Assembly (NCBI RefSeq): GCF_014489535.1
Contig: NZ_CP060783.1
Span: forward strand, 2,728,001-2,792,000
Source of the DNA: Diaphorobacter aerolatus
GTDB taxonomy: Bacteria > Pseudomonadota > Gammaproteobacteria > Burkholderiales > Burkholderiaceae_C
Length of the DNA stretch: 64,000 nt
Reading direction: 5' to 3'
Below, one piece after another: positions 35,150 through 45,088 of this stretch. Position 1 is the stretch's first letter; each line of letters begins with the position of its first letter. The notes under the pieces are model-generated. The model saw only the letters and a list, made by a program, of their open reading frames with translations. It did no database searches and was not told the DNA's origin. The translations under genes and the position numbers were made by a program.

Positions 35150-38100
35150 TCAGCCGTCCTTGCGCTCCTCGATCTCCTTGCGCGCCATCGTGGTGAACGC
35201 GTTGTCGATCTCGTCGGCGCGCAGGGTCGGCTTGCCGGTCTTGCGCAGCGCGTCGATCTGCTCCTGCATGCGCGTCGCCACCTGCATGAGAACGCGGTGC
35301 AGCCCGAGCTGCTGACGCCGCGAATGTTCGAGGTGCTCAGACACCGGATGCATCGCCGACTGCACCAGCCCGCCCAGAAGCTGCGCAGCGCGCTCCGAGG
35401 CATCCGTGGCGGCAGACCCCTTGCCGTTCTCTGACGCGCGCACCAGCGCCTCTCCAATGCGCCTGAGTGACTCGTCCGAGGCCTGTTGCGCGCCCTGCAA
35501 TTGCGCGAGCAGCTCGGCCCATTCGCTGGCCGACCGCTGCGCCTGCTTTTCGTTCTGCGAAAGGCTTTGCGCGCTGCCGGACTGCTGGGCGCTTGCGAGA
35601 TCGCGTGTCGCCGCCACCAGATCAACGAGTTGCGAGGCCACACGCGTGCCCGCATCGGCGCCCGCGCCGCCCATGGACTTCTGGCGCAGGAACCCGGCTT
35701 TGATCTCCTCCCAGCGCGCGGCCTCTCCGGGGCTCAGCGCGCCGCGCAGTTCGCGCAGCTTGAGCAGGTTTTCCTCCGCTCCCGTGGTCAGCATCTGCGC
35801 CTCGCCCTGATAGTGGTCGTCGAGCATCTGCTGCATCTCGGCATCGTTCATCACCGGCGTGATCTTCTCCGAGAGCTTGTTCATGTTGCGATAGCTGCCC
35901 TGCAGCTTGAACGGCGGCTCCTGCCGGTACAGGTCGTCCTGCGCGGCGCTGTGGATGTATTGCTGGTTCACGCGGAAGACCGTCTCGCGCACCTTGAGCA
36001 TGCGCGCGAGCGTGGCCTCGATCTCGCGCAGTTCGGCCGACGAGTATTCGTGACTCAGCGCGTTGCCCGACACGTCCTTGCCCTGCGCCTTCTCGATCAG
36101 CAGATAGAGGTCGTCGAGACTGCGCGTGGCCATCGGCGCGAGCACCGCATTCGAGGTCATGCTGTTCTCGATGTAGCTGAGCTTGAAGACCTCTTCCATG
36201 CCGCCGAGCACGTCGCCGAGGTTGTAGATGTCCGCGCGATTGGCGAGCATGTCGGGAATCTTGAAGACCTCGCCCGATTCCGTATACGGATTGCCCGACA
36301 TGACGATGCAAAAGCGCTTGCCGCGAAGGTCGTGGGTCTTGGTCTGCCCGTTCCAGACGCCCTCGATGCGGCGCGTGCCGTCGGACAGCGAAATGAACTT
36401 CTGCAGGAATTCGGGATGCGTGTGCTGAATATCGTCGATGTAGAGCATCACGTTGTTCGCCATCTCGAGCGCGAGATTCAGCTTTTCGAGTTCCTTGGCT
36501 GCCGTCGCATCGGGTGCCTGCGCGGGGTCGAGCGAGCGCACCGAATGGCCGAGCGCCGGGCCGTTGATCTTCATGAAGATCAGGCCGAGACGGCTGGCCA
36601 CGTACTCCATCAGCGTGGTCTTGCCGTAGCCCGGCGGCGAGATCAGCATCAGCAGGCCCATCTGGTCCGTGCGGCGGCTCTCGCCGACCGCGCCGATCTG
36701 CTTGGCCAGGTTGTCGCCGATCACCGGCAGGTAGCTCTCGTTGATGAGCTTGTTGCGCACGAACGAGGTCAGTGGCCGGGCCTTGAATTCCTCGACCCGG
36801 ATGCGCTCGCGGTAGCCCTTGAGCACCTGCTGGCGCAACTGCTGGTAGCGCTCGAACTGCGGCACGAATACGCGGAAATGGTGCGCCGCGCGCATGCCGA
36901 GGTCGTCGATCTGTAGCGTCATGCGACCGTTGTCGATGCGCGGATGCTGGCCCAGCAGGCCCTGCACTTCGGTGCGCAGATCGACGTTGCTGACGGCATG
37001 CGGCACATGGCTTGCGCAGGTCAGCCACGAAGCCGCCTCGCCGCAATAGGCGAGCAGTGCGGTGCCCTCGGGCGTGCCGAGCGCCTTGCAGGCCGTCTGC
37101 AACCAGTGCAGCGCGCTGCGCCAGCGCTCGGAAAGCGGCGCGCCGTGGTGGCGATGCTGTCGATCATCGCCGCGCCAGTAGGCCTGCATCTCGTCCCATT
37201 GCGCCGGGTTCTGCGTGTCGCTGCGCAGCACGGTCTGCAACGCAGCCACCGCCGATTGCCCATAGCTCGAAAAGTGAAACCGCAGCGCCTTCTGCGCCAG
37301 TTCGGCCTGCAGGTAGTTCGCCGCCGAACGGATCAGGCCGTCGATGTCGCCGTGCGCGGACAGTTCGCTGAAGACTTCGAGCAGGCCGCTGTCGCTCGCA
37401 AACGTGTGCAGTTGGGCTCCGATGTCGGCCTGGAGATTCCTGAGTTCGGCATCGCTTGCAAACAGCGTCTGCATCGCGTGCGCATGCTGGGCACGGCGCG
37501 GCCATTGGGCAATCGCGCTCGCGAGCTGCGGCTGCTGGATGCGTTCATGTTCGCTCCAGAACAGCACCGCCAGCGCACGCGCGTCGGGGCCGAAGCGCAG
37601 CACGCCCGCCGCGTCGCGCAGCGGCAGCAGCGCCTGCAGAATCAGCGCCGCATCATGGTCGTGAATGCCGCGTTCGTAGCCTTCGCGATAGCGTGGCGCG
37701 GCAAATTCGCGCACCGCCTGCGTGAGCGCCGCGCCGTCCAGCACCAGTTGCCCGAGGCGCGTTTCGTCCCAGCCATCCGTGCGATTCTGCGCGGCCTGCA
37801 TGACGTTGAGCGCCAGATATTCCGCACGCGAGAGATCGGGCGACTCGGCCACGGTCGATACATCCCAATACGCCTGCAACGCGGTGAGTTCAGGGTTGTT
37901 GACGGCCTCGAAATATTCCGTGCCGACCAGGTGCAGGAACAATTCGCCGTTGCGCGGCAACAGCGTGAGTTCCAGATCCTGATTGCCGACGCTGAAACGG
38001 TGACGCCCGAGCTTGATGACGTTGCCGCCACCCTCGAACAAATCGGTGCGATCCTGTAGCGAGCGAAACGCCTGATCGCGCAGCGATTTCACGCGCGTGT

Positions 38101-40621
38101 CGATGTCGTCGGCCTTCACCGGATCGAACAGCTCGGTGCGCAGACGCTGCGCGAGTTCCTTGAGCTTGGAGATCAGCGGATCGCCCGCGAAGAAGGCATG
38201 CAGCGCGTCGCTAGAGGCGAGTTTTTCGGTGCGCTTGGGCAGGCTTTGCACGATGCGCAGCGCCGCGTCGAGCACGCCCTGCGCGCGGCGCTGGCGTGCG
38301 TCCTGTAGCGACTGGCGCTGCGACTCGAAGGTCTCGAGCAGTTCCTCGCGCTTGGCGACGATGTCGTTCAGAAACTGTTCGTGCTCGCCGAACTGGCCTT
38401 CGATTTCCTCAAGCTGCACGAGCAGCCGCGCGAGCTGCTCGTCGCACTTTTCGGGTGTCTGCGCAAGGCCCAGCGCGTTGACGATGCTCTGCGAGAACAG
38501 CGCGAGTTGCGCGGCGAACTGCGCCACGTTTTCCGAACTGCCGAGACTCGTCTGGCGCTGCTGCGCACGCGCACGCACCTGGTTGAGCCGCGAGTAGAGC
38601 GTCGAGATGCGGTCCACCACCTGCGTGCGCTGCGTCGCGTCGTCGATCCTGAGGCCGCTCATCAGCTCCGAGAGCATGTCCAGCGCGCTCGAGATGCGGG
38701 TCATCTCCGCGAGCGGCTCCTTGATCTGCACCACCGTCGCGGCAGCCTGTGCCTGCTGATCGAGCTGCTGCAATGCATCCACATAGGGCTGAAGCGCCGC
38801 ATCGGTGGCGATGAACGCGGCCGTGCGCTGCGATACCTCGCCCTGCATCTCGTTGATCGCCGCGACCATCGCATCGATGGCGGCGGTATCGACATAGCGC
38901 AGTTCGCGCGTGGACATGAGCTGGCCGCGCAATCGCGCAAGCTCCTCGAGCGCGCCGACGTGCTCGTCCACGGTTTCCCAGTCGCTGGTGCGCACGCGCT
39001 TGAGCAGCGCCGCATGCTGCGTGGAAACCTCGCTCATCGCGCGCGAGGAAGCCTGGCGGATGCTCTCGACCTTTTCGTATTCGTCGATCACGGCGTCGCC
39101 GGTCGCGACGATACCGTGCAGCACCTCGTTCATGGCCGCAAGCTGCGGCGTGTTGATCCATTGATGGCGCTCGAACAGCACGCGCGTGGTGTCGATCAGG
39201 CGTTCGTAGCGCGCGAGCGAGACCTCGGGCGCGGCGATTTCCTTGCGCACGCTGTAGATGTCGGAGATGCCGCTGACCATCTCCGCATTGCCGATGCGGC
39301 CCAGAAAGCTGTCCTTCTGCGGCTGGCTCGCGGCGAAATCCTCGGACGCGAATGGCGTGCGCCAGATCTGCATCGGATGCACGCGCGTCGCCTCGTCCCC
39401 GTCCGCCGCGAATATCACGATGCGCCCGTCGTCGAGCCTGGCGTAACCGTGACAGACGATGGGCGGCTGTAGCGCGCGCTCGATCAGGTTGTACTTGAAC
39501 AGCGCCATGCGCCCGCTTTGCGGTTCGTAGAAGATGTAGAGCACATCCTCACCGTTGGGCGAGCGGATGCTGCGGCGAAAGCGCATGCCCTGCATGTTCT
39601 GCTCGAACGAGCGGTGCTCGCCGTTCTGCAGCACGTAGCCGCCCGGAAAGATGATGCCGTGGTCGTCCGGCAACTGGATGCAGGCACCCGCAATCGCGTC
39701 CATGCGCAGCACCTGGCGCGTGAGCGTGTTGTAGATGAGATAACGCCACTGCTCTTCGCGGTACGGCAGGATCTTCAGCAGCATCATGCTGCCGACCTGC
39801 GCGTACTCGAACACCGCATCGTCCAGCGACTGGTTCACCTCGGCCACGGGCTCGCTGTAGATGCCGAGGCCATCGTCGGTGTTGTTCTCGACCTTGACGG
39901 TGAGCGTGCCGCCCAGCGTCTCGACGAACACCTTGTCGAGAATGTTGATGTGCGGGAAGCGGCCCTGCACGAGCTGGTCACGTCCCGCGCGGTGCCACTC
40001 GAAGTCGAACGGTGACGGCAGCTCGATGTCGCGCTCGCCGCGGTTGTCGATGTATTTGACGGTCTTGCCGTCGGGCGAGATCGACCAGCGGAACACGCGC
40101 ACGTCGGTGATGCGCTCGCCGATCTGAAAACTCGCCAGCAGCTTGTTGTCGCGCACCGCAAGCTGCATCAGCCGCGTGTTCTTGTAGTAGGCGTAGAGCT
40201 CCTGAAAGTCCTGCACGAAGCTCTGGATGCCGAGAAAACTGTCCTTGAGTTCAACCGGCGTGACCTCATAGCCATGCTCGGTTTCTTCAAGCCGGTAGAG
40301 CGCGAACACGTCCTCCACGCGCGTGGCCTGCTTGAGGCCCATGAACACGTTGTAGCCAAACAGCAGCAGGTCACCGACCTGCGTGATGTCGCGCCCGACG
40401 CAGTTGTTTTCGGTGCGCACGCGCATGCGGCCGATGACTTCCATCTGGCTGCGTCCAAACTCCTCGAGGCGATCCTCGTTGAGCTGGCGCACCAGCGATT
40501 CCAGCGTCTCGCCCTGGCTTGCGAGACGCTTGGCCAGCACTTCATACGATCCACCGCTGGCGACGGCCTGATCGACGATGGAGGCGGCTTGCGGTTCGAC
40601 TGATGGGGTGGTTTCGGACAT
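35150..40621 (-). CDS. Giant DUF3686/AAA+ ATPase of the flotillin-PspA cluster
   Basis: 1823 residues from ATG 40621. N-terminal ~480 residues are a DUF3686-type region (NNCVGRDITQVGDLLLFGYN, FPHINILDKVFVETLGGTLT, QVLRMDAIAGACIQLPDDHG). Residues about 480-830 are helical with long heptad-like stretches. Near 1330 lies a MoxR/dynein-like AAA+ module: Walker A LISPPGYGKTTLMEYVAS, Walker B NNVMLYIDDIQHTHPEFLQK near 1392, then KRFCIVMSGNPYTESG (sensor 1). The last ~200 residues are Gln/Ser/Ala-rich and helical. Databases often name it DNA repair ATPase, but no nuclease or DNA-binding motif is visible. It is the last gene of a DUF2170-PspA-OB-flotillin operon, so a membrane-remodelling or envelope-stress role fits better (inference). 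Confidence 0.88.
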   Translation of the reverse strand: MSETTPSVEPQAASIVDQAVASGGSYEVLAKRLASQGETLESLVRQLNEDRLEEFGRSQMEVIGRMRVRTENNCVGRDITQVGDLLLFGYNVFMGLKQATRVEDVFALYRLEETEHGYEVTPVELKDSFLGIQSFVQDFQELYAYYKNTRLMQLAVRDNKLLASFQIGERITDVRVFRWSISPDGKTVKYIDNRGERDIELPSPFDFEWHRAGRDQLVQGRFPHINILDKVFVETLGGTLTVKVENNTDDGLGIYSEPVAEVNQSLDDAVFEYAQVGSMMLLKILPYREEQWRYLIYNTLTRQVLRMDAIAGACIQLPDDHGIIFPGGYVLQNGEHRSFEQNMQGMRFRRSIRSPNGEDVLYIFYEPQSGRMALFKYNLIERALQPPIVCHGYARLDDGRIVIFAADGDEATRVHPMQIWRTPFASEDFAASQPQKDSFLGRIGNAEMVSGISDIYSVRKEIAAPEVSLARYERLIDTTRVLFERHQWINTPQLAAMNEVLHGIVATGDAVIDEYEKVESIRQASSRAMSEVSTQHAALLKRVRTSDWETVDEHVGALEELARLRGQLMSTRELRYVDTAAIDAMVAAINEMQGEVSQRTAAFIATDAALQPYVDALQQLDQQAQAAATVVQIKEPLAEMTRISSALDMLSELMSGLRIDDATQRTQVVDRISTLYSRLNQVRARAQQRQTSLGSSENVAQFAAQLALFSQSIVNALGLAQTPEKCDEQLARLLVQLEEIEGQFGEHEQFLNDIVAKREELLETFESQRQSLQDARQRRAQGVLDAALRIVQSLPKRTEKLASSDALHAFFAGDPLISKLKELAQRLRTELFDPVKADDIDTRVKSLRDQAFRSLQDRTDLFEGGGNVIKLGRHRFSVGNQDLELTLLPRNGELFLHLVGTEYFEAVNNPELTALQAYWDVSTVAESPDLSRAEYLALNVMQAAQNRTDGWDETRLGQLVLDGAALTQAVREFAAPRYREGYERGIHDHDAALILQALLPLRDAAGVLRFGPDARALAVLFWSEHERIQQPQLASAIAQWPRRAQHAHAMQTLFASDAELRNLQADIGAQLHTFASDSGLLEVFSELSAHGDIDGLIRSAANYLQAELAQKALRFHFSSYGQSAVAALQTVLRSDTQNPAQWDEMQAYWRGDDRQHRHHGAPLSERWRSALHWLQTACKALGTPEGTALLAYCGEAASWLTCASHVPHAVSNVDLRTEVQGLLGQHPRIDNGRMTLQIDDLGMRAAHHFRVFVPQFERYQQLRQQVLKGYRERIRVEEFKARPLTSFVRNKLINESYLPVIGDNLAKQIGAVGESRRTDQMGLLMLISPPGYGKTTLMEYVASRLGLIFMKINGPALGHSVRSLDPAQAPDATAAKELEKLNLALEMANNVMLYIDDIQHTHPEFLQKFISLSDGTRRIEGVWNGQTKTHDLRGKRFCIVMSGNPYTESGEVFKIPDMLANRADIYNLGDVLGGMEEVFKLSYIENSMTSNAVLAPMATRSLDDLYLLIEKAQGKDVSGNALSHEYSSAELREIEATLARMLKVRETVFRVNQQYIHSAAQDDLYRQEPPFKLQGSYRNMNKLSEKITPVMNDAEMQQMLDDHYQGEAQMLTTGAEENLLKLRELRGALSPGEAARWEEIKAGFLRQKSMGGAGADAGTRVASQLVDLVAATRDLASAQQSGSAQSLSQNEKQAQRSASEWAELLAQLQGAQQASDESLRRIGEALVRASENGKGSAATDASERAAQLLGGLVQSAMHPVSEHLEHSRRQQLGLHRVLMQVATRMQEQIDALRKTGKPTLRADEIDNAFTTMARKEIEERKDG

Positions 40622-40710
40622 GGAGATCACGCGCTTTCACATGCTTTGAACAACGGCAGGTTTTGCCCCTCTCCCACGCCTGGAAGAGGGAACAATGCGG
40701 ACTTCTTGCC

Positions 40711-42798
40711 CTACTCGGCGCCGGTCTGCGCCGGTGGCAGGCTCTTGCCGCTGTCTGCGCTGCCGCCGTTGAGCAGCGATGCCACGCCGCCCTTGCTGTT
40801 CAGGAACTTGCCGAGCAGCTCCTGCACGATGGGACTCTTGCCCGAGACACCCTCGATGGCCTTGCCCACCGAAAGCGCCTTCGCGAAGTTGTCGAAGAAC
40901 GCGCCCTCGCCGCCCACGATGTCGATGTTCGCCTTGCTGAGCGCCGACGACAGCACCTCGGCCTGTTCCCTGGCGACGCTCTTGTTGGCCTCGATGGCCG
41001 CAAGCGCCTGCTCGAAGTTTTTTTCGAGCTGCATGCGGAATTCCTCGTGCGAGCGCGCCTGATCCGACAGACCACCGAGCGCGGTGAATTTCTCGGTCAG
41101 ACCCTTGGCCTCAGCGAACAGCTTGTCGCGCAGCACGTCGGCCTCGGACTGGCCCACGTCGCGCGTGACCGTCGCCTTGGTCGCTCCCACCTGCGCCTCG
41201 CCGCGCGCCTGCGCGAGCAGCCGTTCTTCGAGCACCTTGGCATCGGCCAGGCCCTGCTTCTCGTTGGCATCCGCGGTCGCCTCGATCACGCGTGCATGGG
41301 CCAGACCCTTTTCCTGATCGCCCTTGGCTTCGGCAATCAGGCGTTCCGCGATCACCTTGGCCTGCGCCATGCCTTCCTTCTCGATGGCGGCGGCCGTGAC
41401 CTCGCGCACCCTGGCATCGGCGAGACCCGGCGCGGCGCGTTCCACCTCGATGGCCTCGGCCATCTTCTTCTTGGCCTCGGCGCTCTTGCCGGCGGCTTCG
41501 AGTTCGGCCTGCGCGAGCGTCGTGACTTCCACGGCCTTGTGGCGCGATGCGGTCTCGTCGGCCTCGGCCTTCTTGACCTGACGCACCAGGTCTTCCTGCG
41601 CCGCCGCTTCAGCGGTCAGCACGGTGACCTGCTTCTTGCGCTCGGCCTCGGAGACCATGCGCACTTCCTTGATGCGCTCCTCTTCCTGCGCCACGGTCTT
41701 TTCCACCGCCACGCGCTCGCGGATCACGTTGGCGATGCTGGCCTTCTCGACTTCCACGGCCTTTTCCTTTTCGATGCGCTGCAGCTCCACTTCGCGTTCG
41801 CGCGAAACGATTTCGAGCTCCTTCGCACGCGTGACCTTTTCCACTTCGATCACCACCGCGCGCTCGCGGTTCTGCTGCGCCACCGCGACTTCACGCGCGC
41901 GATTTTCCTCGCGGATGTCGAGCTGCTCCTGCGTCTGGATGCGGGCCTGCTCGGCCTTCAGGCGCTCTTCTTCCTGCACCTTCTGCGTCTCGGCCTGCTC
42001 ACGGGCCTGGATCGTCGCGATCTCGCGCTTCTGGCGTGCCTCGGCGTCGGCCTGCTGGCGGGCAAGCGCGAGCATCGCCTCCTTGGTCTCCACGTTCTTC
42101 TTGGTGATCGCGAGGTCGGCGTTGCGCTCCAGCTCGTTGGTGACGATGTTCTGGTTGGCCGTCAGCTCGGTGATCTTGCGGATGCCCTCGGCGTCGAGAA
42201 TATTGTTCGGATCGAGCGACGACTTGGGCGTCTGCTCCAGATAGTCGATCGCCACGTCTTCGAGCACGTAACCGTTGAGGTCGTTGCCGATCACATGGAT
42301 GATCTGGTCGCGGAAATCCTGGCGGTTCTCGAACAGCTTCACGAACTCGATCTGCTTGCCCACGGTCTTGAGCGCCTCGGAGAATTTCGCGTTGAACAGC
42401 TCGTTGACGGCGACCTTGTCGGAGGCGCGGTCCACGCCAATCGACTTGGCGACCTTGAGCACGTCTTCCGAGGTCTCGTTGACGCGCAGGTAAAAGGCCA
42501 CGGTGATGTCCGCGCGCATGTTGTCCTTGCAGATCAGCCCCTCCTTGCCGCGCCGGTCGATCTCCAGCGTGATCAGCGAGATCTGCATGAACTCCTTCTT
42601 GTGGATCACGGGCAGCACCAGGCCGCCGGTGAACTTCACCTTGGGCTGCGAGGTCGTGTCGTTGATGATCAACGCCGTGCCCTGCGGAACCTTGATGTAG
42701 AAGGCCTTGACCATGGCGAGCATGGCGAAGATCAGGATGACGATGACGACAACCGCCACGCCGAGAACGATGTACCACTCGGAGAAGTTCAAGCTCAT
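40711..42798 (-). CDS. Flotillin/YqiK-like SPFH protein
   Basis: 695 residues. One N-terminal membrane segment (YIVLGVAVVVIVILIFAMLA, about 9-30), SPFH/band-7 domain about 32-210 (FYIKVPQGTALIINDTTSQP, KDNMRADITVAFYLRVNETS), then a very long charged coiled coil about 215-560 rich in Ala-Glu repeats, the flotillin domain, and a C-terminal tail with FAKALSVGKAIEGVSG. It oligomerises into membrane microdomain scaffolds. Located between the OB-fold membrane protein gene (64 bp upstream) and the AAA ATPase gene (89 bp downstream); E. coli pairs the homologues yqiK and yqiJ. Confidence 0.94.
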   Translation of the reverse strand: MSLNFSEWYIVLGVAVVVIVILIFAMLAMVKAFYIKVPQGTALIINDTTSQPKVKFTGGLVLPVIHKKEFMQISLITLEIDRRGKEGLICKDNMRADITVAFYLRVNETSEDVLKVAKSIGVDRASDKVAVNELFNAKFSEALKTVGKQIEFVKLFENRQDFRDQIIHVIGNDLNGYVLEDVAIDYLEQTPKSSLDPNNILDAEGIRKITELTANQNIVTNELERNADLAITKKNVETKEAMLALARQQADAEARQKREIATIQAREQAETQKVQEEERLKAEQARIQTQEQLDIREENRAREVAVAQQNRERAVVIEVEKVTRAKELEIVSREREVELQRIEKEKAVEVEKASIANVIRERVAVEKTVAQEEERIKEVRMVSEAERKKQVTVLTAEAAAQEDLVRQVKKAEADETASRHKAVEVTTLAQAELEAAGKSAEAKKKMAEAIEVERAAPGLADARVREVTAAAIEKEGMAQAKVIAERLIAEAKGDQEKGLAHARVIEATADANEKQGLADAKVLEERLLAQARGEAQVGATKATVTRDVGQSEADVLRDKLFAEAKGLTEKFTALGGLSDQARSHEEFRMQLEKNFEQALAAIEANKSVAREQAEVLSSALSKANIDIVGGEGAFFDNFAKALSVGKAIEGVSGKSPIVQELLGKFLNSKGGVASLLNGGSADSGKSLPPAQTGAE

Positions 42799-42862
42799 GG
42801 GTTCAGTCCCTCAAAAAAGAAAACAGGAGTCGGAAATGGAAAACACGGGGCGGTGGGCCGCG

Positions 42863-43558
42863 TCAGCGCGGCGGCAGTTCCAGACCGTCGAATTCGGCTT
42901 TGCTCACCACGCGCCAGGCGTTGTGATCCTTCATGTGTTCGATGAGCACGATCTGCGTGCCGCGCGGGAATTCGCGATCCGCCGAGCGCATCTGCACGTT
43001 GAGGCCACCGCCGCCATCTTCCACGCTGCCATAGCCCTGGGTCGCATTGACCACGGCGCTGCGCACGAGGCCGGTTCGGCCCAGCAGCACCTTGGCCTCT
43101 TCGGGTGGCGCAACCATTGCAATCGCCTTGCGCAGCGGCCTGAGCACGATCACCGTGGCGATGAAACCCAGCACCAGTGCAGCGGCAAACAGCGCACTTC
43201 CAATCGCGATGTTCAGCAGCGTCCAGCCCTCGGGCATGGGCACGAAATGCGCGAGCGTGTAGCTGATCAGCCAGGAGAGCAGGAACAGCACGGTGAGGAT
43301 CACCGTGAGCGGAATGCCGCCGAGGCCGACCTTGAGCAGCAGGCCGGCGAGCGCGCCGATGGAGTCTTCCGCGCCATGCGAATGCGCGTGGGCATGTGCA
43401 TGCGCGTGATGGCTGCCGTCGAACAGCGCCCAGTGATCCATGGAATCGATTTCGACCAGGCCGAAGATCGCGATCACCCAATACAGCAGCATGGAGAGCA
43501 GCAGCACTCCGAAAATGAATGTCGGAAAACCCAACGCGTAGTGCAAGAACGCTGCCAT
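42863..43558 (-). CDS. YqiJ/NfeD-like OB-fold inner-membrane protein with His-rich loop
   Basis: 231 residues. Helix 1 HYALGFPTFIFGVLLLSMLL, helices 2-3 IPLTVILTVLFLLSWLISYT and LLNIAIGSALFAAALVLGFI; after them the cytoplasmic OB fold with LLGRTGLVRSAVVNATQGYG and EFPRGTQIVLIEHMKD. Between helix 1 and 2 is HHAHAHAHAHSHG, an alternating His repeat that could bind Zn, Ni or Cu. NfeD-type OB proteins partner with flotillins. Follows pspA by 119 bp and precedes flotillin by 64 bp. Confidence 0.88.
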   Translation of the reverse strand: MAAFLHYALGFPTFIFGVLLLSMLLYWVIAIFGLVEIDSMDHWALFDGSHHAHAHAHAHSHGAEDSIGALAGLLLKVGLGGIPLTVILTVLFLLSWLISYTLAHFVPMPEGWTLLNIAIGSALFAAALVLGFIATVIVLRPLRKAIAMVAPPEEAKVLLGRTGLVRSAVVNATQGYGSVEDGGGGLNVQMRSADREFPRGTQIVLIEHMKDHNAWRVVSKAEFDGLELPPR

Positions 43559-43677
43559 CTAGTCCCTCCATCAATGGATGATGTTGTTGGATGCCGCCTT
43601 TTCGTGAAGGCGGCGTTTTATCGACCATCGGAGCCCACGGGCGCGGTCGAGCGCCCCGGTGTCTGCCCTTGTCGGGC

Positions 43678-44376
43678 TTATTTTGCCTGTTGTTGCTGCG
43701 CCTTCAGGCGTTCCAGCACCGTTTGCGCACTGCCCTGCTGCGCGGTGATGCCGGCGGCGCGCAATTTGGCGTCAAGCACGTCTTCGCTGCCTTCGCGCGC
43801 GAGTTCAGCCGCGCTTTGCAGACGCGCGCCACGCTCGGCCTGTTTTTGCTTGATGCGCTCGAGCGAATCGAGCGCGTTCTGCACCCGCGACTGCGAGCCG
43901 GTGTAGCGACCGGCGACCGTGGCCTGGGCGCGCTGCACGCTCTCGGTGGCCTTCACCGTGTCGGCCTGCTGCTTGAGGCGCTTGATGTGGGTCTGCGCGG
44001 CATGGATCGCCGCGCGCAGTTCCTCGACGCTCTGCGTGTAGGCGGCGTTCTGCGCCTCCTCCTCGTCGCGCTGCACTTCAAGCAGCGAGATCTTGCCCGC
44101 CACTTCGAGCGCCAGCGCCTCGTCGTTGGTCTCCAGCGCCTTGATCGCGTAGCCTTCGTATTCGGCCACCTTCGTGCGCGTGGCCTGCAGCTTGCCGGAG
44201 GCGAGCTTCTGCTTGGCCATGATCTCGGCCAGCGCTTCCTTGGACTTGTTCAGATCGTTGTCCGCATCGCGGATTTCCTGATCGAGAATGCGCAGCGCCT
44301 GGCTGTCGGTGACAGCCTCGCCCGCTTCGTGTGCAGCACCGCGCAGCGCGGTCACCAGCTTGTTCCATACGGCCAT
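43678..44376 (-). CDS. PspA/IM30 family protein
   Basis: 232 residues, fully helical. MAVWNKLVTALRGAAHEAGE is the amphipathic membrane-binding start; IRDADNDLNKSKEALAEIMA and KISLLEVQRDEEEAQNAAYT are typical of the PspA core, closest in style to E. coli YjfJ. ESCRT-III-like proteins that coat and repair stressed membranes. AGGAG 6 nt before the ATG. 46 bp after the DUF2170 gene, as yjfI-yjfJ in E. coli. No pspF, pspB or pspC nearby, so it is not the classical Psp operon. Confidence 0.94.
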   Translation of the reverse strand: MAVWNKLVTALRGAAHEAGEAVTDSQALRILDQEIRDADNDLNKSKEALAEIMAKQKLASGKLQATRTKVAEYEGYAIKALETNDEALALEVAGKISLLEVQRDEEEAQNAAYTQSVEELRAAIHAAQTHIKRLKQQADTVKATESVQRAQATVAGRYTGSQSRVQNALDSLERIKQKQAERGARLQSAAELAREGSEDVLDAKLRAAGITAQQGSAQTVLERLKAQQQQAK

Positions 44377-44422
44377 GATGAACTCCTATTGCTGTGGGTT
44401 GTAAGGGACGGCTCGCGGCGGC

Positions 44423-45070
44423 TCAGGCGGACTGCGCCACGCGCGGCAGGTACGAGGCCAGCGCCTCGGTCACCTGGATCACGTTGTCGGCCAGCGTGAG
44501 GATCTCGCAGAGGATGTCGTCGCTGCTGGCCGATGAGCGCAGCGCGGCAAACATCACATAGCCTTCGCCGCCCGCGCCCAGCGGCTCGAGTGCGATCGTG
44601 GCGAACGGGAACAGCTTCTGCAGGCGCAGGATCTGCTCGTTGAGCCCCGCACGGTCGGCGACGTCGCTTGCGGACCAGAGAAAGGACTCGACCACCAGTT
44701 GATCGCCCGAGAGTGCCAGATGCACCGGCAGATCGCCGAAATCCGGCAAGGTGACCAACAGGCTGGCATCGGCGCCTTCGAGCACCTCCACCTGCAGCTT
44801 GCTTTCCTTGCCCAGGGCCGAGGCCTTGAGGTCGGCAGCGAGGCTGCGAACATTCCAGTACGAGTGAGAGCCGGTTTCCATGTCATCGTCCTCCTTGTCA
44901 TGTAACGTCAATGAACCCGCTTGCGCCTTGGGCAGCCGCATCCGCTTTTCCAGCCGTTGCAGCGTCACCCCATGCTCGGGAAGTATCCAGACCTCCTTCT
45001 TCACCAGCCCTTGCTCACGCAATCGCTGGCGATGCAGTCTCTGGTAGTGGGCGGATGTTTTTTCTTCCAT
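44423..45070 (-). CDS. DUF2170 (YjfI-like) protein with N-terminal DNA-binding-like segment
   Basis: 215 residues. The N-terminus SAHYQRLHRQRLREQGLVKK followed by EVWILPEH looks like a ribbon-helix-helix-type element; the DUF2170 domain starts at SYWNVRSLAADLKASALG and includes LPVHLALSGDQLVVESFLWS and ILCEILTLADNVIQVTEAL. YjfI heads the E. coli yjf operon with a PspA homologue, as here. First gene of the five-gene operon; ATG 45070. The 23-bp palindrome just upstream may be its own operator. Confidence 0.87.
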   Translation of the reverse strand: MEEKTSAHYQRLHRQRLREQGLVKKEVWILPEHGVTLQRLEKRMRLPKAQAGSLTLHDKEDDDMETGSHSYWNVRSLAADLKASALGKESKLQVEVLEGADASLLVTLPDFGDLPVHLALSGDQLVVESFLWSASDVADRAGLNEQILRLQKLFPFATIALEPLGAGGEGYVMFAALRSSASSDDILCEILTLADNVIQVTEALASYLPRVAQSA

Positions 45071-45088
45071 GTAGACACTTTACATTCA

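Noticed and set aside
35486-36916. Long plus-strand open frame across the AAA ATPase gene
   Set aside because: Antisense shadow; low-complexity Leu/Arg/His composition.
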